From positions 1-64,000 of the forward strand of contig NZ_JAFBDQ010000001.1 in NCBI RefSeq assembly GCF_016908315.1: a stretch of 64,000 nt of DNA, given 5' to 3'. Under the pieces are notes generated by a model, which searched no databases, was not told the origin of the DNA, and worked only from the letters and a program-made list of their open reading frames with translations. The stretch is from Halanaerobacter jeridensis. Lineage in GTDB: Bacteria > Bacillota > Halanaerobiia > Halobacteroidales > Halobacteroidaceae. Positions 60,041 to 64,000 of the stretch are shown here, in pieces (positions within the stretch are counted from its first letter, which is position 1; each line of letters opens with the position of its first letter). Made by a program: the position numbers and the translations under genes.

Positions 60041-60064
60041 AGAGATTTGGCATTGCCAAGTCTA
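60041..60064. repeat. Dispersed palindrome, copy 3
   Basis: AGATTTGGCA (60043-60052) and TGCCAAGTCT (60054-60063) form a hairpin with one G-T pair and a one-base loop. The core is the same as at 4481 and 29816. It sits in the dxs-tlyA gap. Confidence 0.7.
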
Positions 60065-60131
60065 AATACAACATTTATGTTAAAATTAAATTTTGAAGTT
60101 GGTATTGCGATATATAGTTAGGAGGAAAAAA

Positions 60132-60941
60132 ATGCCTAAAGAAAGATTAGATAAAATATTAGCTAAACAAGATCAATTTAGAAGTCGTTCTCAAGCTAAA
60201 CGAGCTATTATGGCTGGTTTAGTTTATGTTAATGATCAGCAAATAGATAAAGCAGGTACTCAAGTAGATACTGAAGCTGATATTCGTGTTAAACAAGATA
60301 TGCATTCTTATGTTAGTCGAGGTGGATTAAAGTTAGAAAAAGCTATTAAAGAATTTAATCTTGATTTAAGTGATAAAATTGTTGTTGATATTGGAGCATC
60401 AACAGGTGGCTTTACTGATTGTTCCTTACAAAATGGTGCTCAAAAGGTATATGCTATTGATGTAGGTTATAATCAATTAGCATGGAAATTACGTAGTGAT
60501 GATCGAGTAGTAGTAATGGAAAAAACTAATGCTCGTTATTTAGAAGCAAATGATATTGCAGAGCAGGGAGATATTGGAGTGGTAGATGTAGCATTTATTT
60601 CTCTAACTAAGATTCTTCCGGCTCTGCAAAAGTTATTAAAAGATGATAGTGAAATTGTGACTTTAATTAAGCCTCAATTTGAAGCTGGTCCTGATAAAGT
60701 AGGAAATAATGGGGTTGTTAAAGATCCGGCTATTCATAAAGAGGTTATTAATAAAATTTTAGATTTTGCTGTGAAGCAAGGATTAACCCCTGAACAATTA
60801 TCTTATTCTCCAATTACAGGAGGAAAAGGTCATAATATAGAATATTTAGCATATTTTAAATGTGGAGTTAATGATGAAGAGGAAAAGTTTCAGCAAGAAA
60901 TAAAGCAGGTAATTAAGGAAGCACATAATTCGTTGCAGTAA
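60132..60941 (+). CDS. tlyA: TlyA family rRNA 2'-O-methyltransferase
   Basis: A 269-residue protein: an S4 RNA-binding domain (RLDKILAKQDQFRSRSQAKRAIMAGLVYVN) then an FtsJ-type methyltransferase with the SAM loop VVDIGASTGGFTDCSLQNGA and the catalytic Lys in LIKPQFEAG. ATG 60132 follows TAGGAGG. In Bacillus the orthologue yqxC lies between dxs and ahrC as here. The hemolysin label often given is historical. Confidence 0.94.
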   Translation: MPKERLDKILAKQDQFRSRSQAKRAIMAGLVYVNDQQIDKAGTQVDTEADIRVKQDMHSYVSRGGLKLEKAIKEFNLDLSDKIVVDIGASTGGFTDCSLQNGAQKVYAIDVGYNQLAWKLRSDDRVVVMEKTNARYLEANDIAEQGDIGVVDVAFISLTKILPALQKLLKDDSEIVTLIKPQFEAGPDKVGNNGVVKDPAIHKEVINKILDFAVKQGLTPEQLSYSPITGGKGHNIEYLAYFKCGVNDEEEKFQQEIKQVIKEAHNSLQ

Positions 60942-60994
60942 TTTGATTTTTGGGTTAAGTAGATGGATTTTGGTTCTGAATGGAGGTAAAATTT

Positions 60995-61852
60995 ATGCAA
61001 AAAATTGGTTTAATTGCTAATACAGAAAAATCACAGTCGGTAGAAAAATTAAATCAAGTCTGTGATTGGTTAGAAATGCATAATTATGAATTTTGCTTAG
61101 ATGAAAATACTGCTGAATTAGTTGATAGGCAGGTTAATTATAAATTTTATAATTCATTAGTGGAGGAAGTAGATCTAATAATAGTCTTCGGTGGTGATGG
61201 AACTTTTTTAAAAGCTGCCCGAACTTTTGTTACTAGTGATGTACCTATTTTAGGAATCAATTTAGGTCAATTAGGCTTTTTAACTGATATAGAAGTAGAT
61301 AGATTAGAAGAAGGATTAGAAAAATTAATGGCCGGAGATTATACTATAGAGGAACGTATGACTTTAGAAGGAAGAATAATTAGAGAAGAAGAAGTTATTA
61401 ATCGTGTAATTGCTATTAATGATTTGGTAATAACCAAAGGGCCTTTTTCGCGAATTATTAAATTAGATACTTTTGTTGATGATGAGTATTTAGCTACTTA
61501 TCCTGGAGATGGGTTAATTGTAGCTTGTCCAACTGGGTCTACAGCTTATTCTTTATCAGCTGGAGGGCCAATTGTAAATCCGAAATTAAATTCATTAATT
61601 ATAACTCCTATTTGCCCTCATACTTTACATTCACGTTCTATTATTGCTACTGAAGATGAAGAAATCAGAGTGGAAATTGATGCTGATCATAGTGATGTGA
61701 TGCTCACAGTTGATGGTCAAGATAGTTTTTCAGTGAAACCAAGTGATACAATTAAAATAAAGAAATCAGATTTAAAAGCTAAATTAATCAAACTCGATGA
61801 TTATAATTTTTATAATATTTTACGTAATAGATTGCAGAGAAGTCAGTTTTGA
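60995..61852 (+). CDS. nadK: NAD kinase
   Basis: A 285-residue enzyme phosphorylating NAD to NADP. GGDGTFLKAAR is the GGDG motif; GINLGQLGFLTDIE, the IAINDLVI segment and CPTGSTAYSLSAGGPIVNP complete the set. ATG 60995 follows TGGAGGT. It provides NADP to enzymes such as AroE and FolD. It is inserted between tlyA and argR. Confidence 0.95.
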   Translation: MQKIGLIANTEKSQSVEKLNQVCDWLEMHNYEFCLDENTAELVDRQVNYKFYNSLVEEVDLIIVFGGDGTFLKAARTFVTSDVPILGINLGQLGFLTDIEVDRLEEGLEKLMAGDYTIEERMTLEGRIIREEEVINRVIAINDLVITKGPFSRIIKLDTFVDDEYLATYPGDGLIVACPTGSTAYSLSAGGPIVNPKLNSLIITPICPHTLHSRSIIATEDEEIRVEIDADHSDVMLTVDGQDSFSVKPSDTIKIKKSDLKAKLIKLDDYNFYNILRNRLQRSQF

Positions 61853-61869
61853 TTTAGGGGGGGAAGAGA

Positions 61870-62325
61870 TTGAAAAGTAAAAGACAGTTAAAAATTATGG
61901 AAGTAATTAAAGAAGAAAATATTCAAACCCAACAAGAATTGGCAGCAAAGCTTAGGCAAGAAGGAATAGAAGTGACTCAAGCTACTGTATCTCGTGATGT
62001 TAAACAATTGGGTTTAATTAAAGTACCTAGTGAAGAAGGTGGCTATAAATATTCTTTACCGCCGCGCCATAAAGAAAAAGTAAATGCTACTTCGCGGATG
62101 AAAAGAATGTTTCAAGATTCAGTAATTAATATTGATTATAGTGAAAATTTAATTGTAGTTAGTACTTTGCCCGGAACTGCTCAAGGTGTAGCAGCTTTAA
62201 TAGATAATAGTGATTGGAAGCATGTAATTGGTACTATTGCTGGTGATGATACTATTATGTTAGTTATAAAGCCTAAAAAGAAAGTTGAGGCTGTAATTGA
62301 AAAATTAGAAAGTTTAACCAGTTAG
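61870..62325 (+). CDS. argR: Arginine repressor ArgR/AhrC
   Basis: A 151-residue hexameric repressor. The winged helix is KSKRQLKIMEVIKEENIQTQQELAAKLRQEGIEVTQATVSRDVKQLGLIKVP, and the arginine-binding domain includes GTAQGVAALID and GTIAGDDTIMLV. The start is TTG 61870 after GGGGGGGAAGAG. It controls arginine genes elsewhere; recN follows 12 bases later, as in Bacillus. Confidence 0.95.
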   Translation: MKSKRQLKIMEVIKEENIQTQQELAAKLRQEGIEVTQATVSRDVKQLGLIKVPSEEGGYKYSLPPRHKEKVNATSRMKRMFQDSVINIDYSENLIVVSTLPGTAQGVAALIDNSDWKHVIGTIAGDDTIMLVIKPKKKVEAVIEKLESLTS

Positions 62326-62337
62326 GAGGCGGATCCA

Positions 62338-64000
62338 GTGTTAACTGACTTAGTAATTGAAAATTTTGCTTTAATTAAAGAAATGAATTTGAATTTTAGA
62401 GAAGGACTTAATATTTTCACTGGAGAGACTGGGTCAGGAAAATCAACTGTAATTAAAGCTTTAGATATGTTACTAGGAGCTCGAGCATCTACAGACTTTA
62501 TCAGACATGGCGAAGAAAAAGCTATTATTGGAGCTTGTTTTGATATCAAAGATAATCAGGAAGTAAAGGATAAAGCTGATGAATTAGGAATTTCCTTATC
62601 TGAAGATGATAATTTAATATTAAGACGAGAAATAAATAAATCTGGTAATAATAAATCACGAGTAAATGGTCAAGTTGTTACTTTAGAATTAACCCGAAAA
62701 TTAAGTAGGTCATTAATTGATATTCAAGGGCAGCATGAATATCAGTCATTACTTAGTTCTCAAGAACAATTAGAACTACTAGATGAGTTTAAAGGAGCAG
62801 AAATTAATGATTTGAAAGAAGACTTAGCTGTAATAGCCAAAGAATTAAAAGCTAAACAAAAAAAATTAGATGATTTAAATCAAGATCAAAAAGAAAGAGA
62901 AAGAAGAATTGACTTACTTAAGTTTCAATTAAATGAAATTGAAGAAGCAGAGTTAGAAGTTGGAGAATATGAAGAATTAATGTCTGAAAAGAAACGTTTA
63001 GATAATGCAGAAGAAATAAGTAAAACTGTAAGTGAGGCTTATCAACGTATTTATGAAAGTGATATGCATCAATCAGGTATTTTAGATGATTTAAATCAAT
63101 TACTTAAGGAATTAAGAAATTTGCCAGTTATGGATGAGCAATTAAAAGAAACTTTAGATTTATTAGAACAAGTATCTTATGATTTAGAAGAAGTTTCTTT
63201 TCAACTAAATGATTATCAAAATGATATAGAATTTAATGAACAGAGATTAGCAGTAATTATAGAGCGATTGGATTTAATTAATAATTTGAAAAGAAAATAT
63301 GGTGATACAATTGAAGAAATATTAGAGTATCATCAAGATATCAAATTAGAATTAGATGAATTAAAAAATAGTAAAGAACGTAAGTCGCAAATAAAATCTG
63401 AAATTGCTGATTTGAAAGAAGAATATTTCAAATTAGCAGAACAACTAACAAAAATCCGTAAAAATGTAGCGGCAAATATAGAAGAAAAAGTATTAAAACA
63501 ATTAGATGATTTATCAATGCCTGAAGTTAAATTTAAAATTAAGTTTACTGAAACTGATAATTTTTCTGCTAATGGAAAAGATAAAGTTGATTTCTTAATT
63601 GCTACTAATCCAGGAGCAGAATTAAAAAAATTAGCCAAAATTGCTTCCGGAGGAGAACTATCTCGAGTAATGTTAGCTTTAAAATCAATCACGGCTGACT
63701 TAGGTCAATTATCTACTCTTGTATTTGATGAAATTGATGCAGGAATTGGTGGTAGAGTTGCTAAGTTAGTAGCAGAAAAATTAGTATTTTTAACTAAAAG
63801 CCATCAGGTACTATGTATTACTCATTTACCCCAAATTGCTTGTATGGCTGATCAACATTATTTGATTAAAAAAGAAGTAAATGATAATAGTGCGCAAACA
63901 ACTGCTGAAGCTTTAACAACAGATAAGCAGACTAAAGAATTAGCTCGTATGTTAGCAGGTAATATTAATACGACTACTTTGGGACATGCAACTGAACTCA
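62338..64000 (+). CDS. recN: DNA repair protein RecN (3' end beyond window)
   Basis: SMC-like repair ATPase; 554 residues are visible and the frame is open at the window edge. The start is GTG 62338 behind TAGGAGGCGG. Walker A is GETGSGKS (29-36), with IDIQGQHEYQSLLSSQEQLELLD early on. A long coiled coil spans about 150-360, then the signature KIASGGELSRVMLALK, Walker B VFDEIDAGIGG, and the TITHLPQIA-type CITHLPQIACMADQHYLIKK. Typical RecN length suggests only a few residues are missing. It acts early in double-strand break repair. Confidence 0.95.
   Translation, partial: MLTDLVIENFALIKEMNLNFREGLNIFTGETGSGKSTVIKALDMLLGARASTDFIRHGEEKAIIGACFDIKDNQEVKDKADELGISLSEDDNLILRREINKSGNNKSRVNGQVVTLELTRKLSRSLIDIQGQHEYQSLLSSQEQLELLDEFKGAEINDLKEDLAVIAKELKAKQKKLDDLNQDQKERERRIDLLKFQLNEIEEAELEVGEYEELMSEKKRLDNAEEISKTVSEAYQRIYESDMHQSGILDDLNQLLKELRNLPVMDEQLKETLDLLEQVSYDLEEVSFQLNDYQNDIEFNEQRLAVIIERLDLINNLKRKYGDTIEEILEYHQDIKLELDELKNSKERKSQIKSEIADLKEEYFKLAEQLTKIRKNVAANIEEKVLKQLDDLSMPEVKFKIKFTETDNFSANGKDKVDFLIATNPGAELKKLAKIASGGELSRVMLALKSITADLGQLSTLVFDEIDAGIGGRVAKLVAEKLVFLTKSHQVLCITHLPQIACMADQHYLIKKEVNDNSAQTTAEALTTDKQTKELARMLAGNINTTTLGHATEL

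Noticed and set aside
63333-63692. 119-codon minus-strand open frame near the window end
   Set aside because: Shadow of recN, whose ABC signature and Walker B are encoded on the + strand here.

Overview
The window looks like chromosomal DNA of a low-GC, spore-forming but diderm Firmicute, most likely a member of the Halanaerobiales (Halobacteroidaceae-like). I infer this from three things: AT-rich codon use, a complete spoIIIA sporulation operon, and several outer-membrane-type proteins (a POTRA-containing Omp85/BamA, a POTRA-less Omp85-like barrel, a small predicted barrel, and type II secretion/type IV pilus alignment genes). I have no database match, so the order-level placement is an inference. 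Nearly all genes are on the + strand.

Layout. 1-6.4 kb holds sulfur-linked genes: a YeeE/YedE transporter, a CoA-disulfide reductase with rhodanese domain, and a TauABC/SsuABC-type ABC importer. 6.6-11.8 kb is a folate operon (pabA-pabB-pabC-folE-folP-folB-folK). 11.8-15.5 kb has a DUF3857 protein with a degenerate transglutaminase domain, then BamA. 15.6-19.9 kb is an iron locus (feoA, feoB, a zinc ribbon, two half-size gate-domain membrane proteins) and a predicted barrel. 20.1-21.8 kb is a GH13 trehalose-synthase-like enzyme. 21.8-34.9 kb interleaves aromatic biosynthesis (aroE, aroC-aroK-aroB-aroQ) with a minor-pseudopilin/pilMNOP-like cluster, followed by an M24 aminopeptidase, an Omp85-like barrel and efp. 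35-41.5 kb is accessory: an orphan PAS histidine kinase, an AI-2E family permease, a chemotaxis receptor and hemolysin III. 41.8-46.9 kb is spoIIIAA-AH. 47-64 kb is the conserved block acc-asp23-amaP-nusB-(TsaD-like)-folD-xseA-xseB-ispA-dxs-tlyA-nadK-argR-recN; recN runs off the window.

The backbone (pilus/competence genes, aroK/aroQ, peptidase, efp, spoIIIA, accB, accC, asp23, nusB, folD, xseAB, ispA, dxs, tlyA, argR, recN) has essentially the order known from Bacillus subtilis. Departures from that order therefore stand out. An oxaloacetate-decarboxylase/pyruvate-carboxylase-type carboxyltransferase is fused onto the N terminus of AccB. Outer-membrane genes are inserted. A small minus-strand island sits between nusB and folD.

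The least expected signals are: the carboxyltransferase-AccB fusion, with a preserved internal Shine-Dalgarno and ATG, preceded by a consensus promoter followed at once by a terminator; two genes (folB and a pseudopilin) whose conserved N termini can only be reached from AUU/AUC-type starts; a dispersed stem-loop family in three copies with compensatory base changes; hairpin/MITE-like elements whose terminal 12-mer supplies the stop codon of the preceding gene; and a pseudo-transglutaminase next to bamA. I found no CRISPR array, prophage, transposase gene, rRNA or canonical tRNA.
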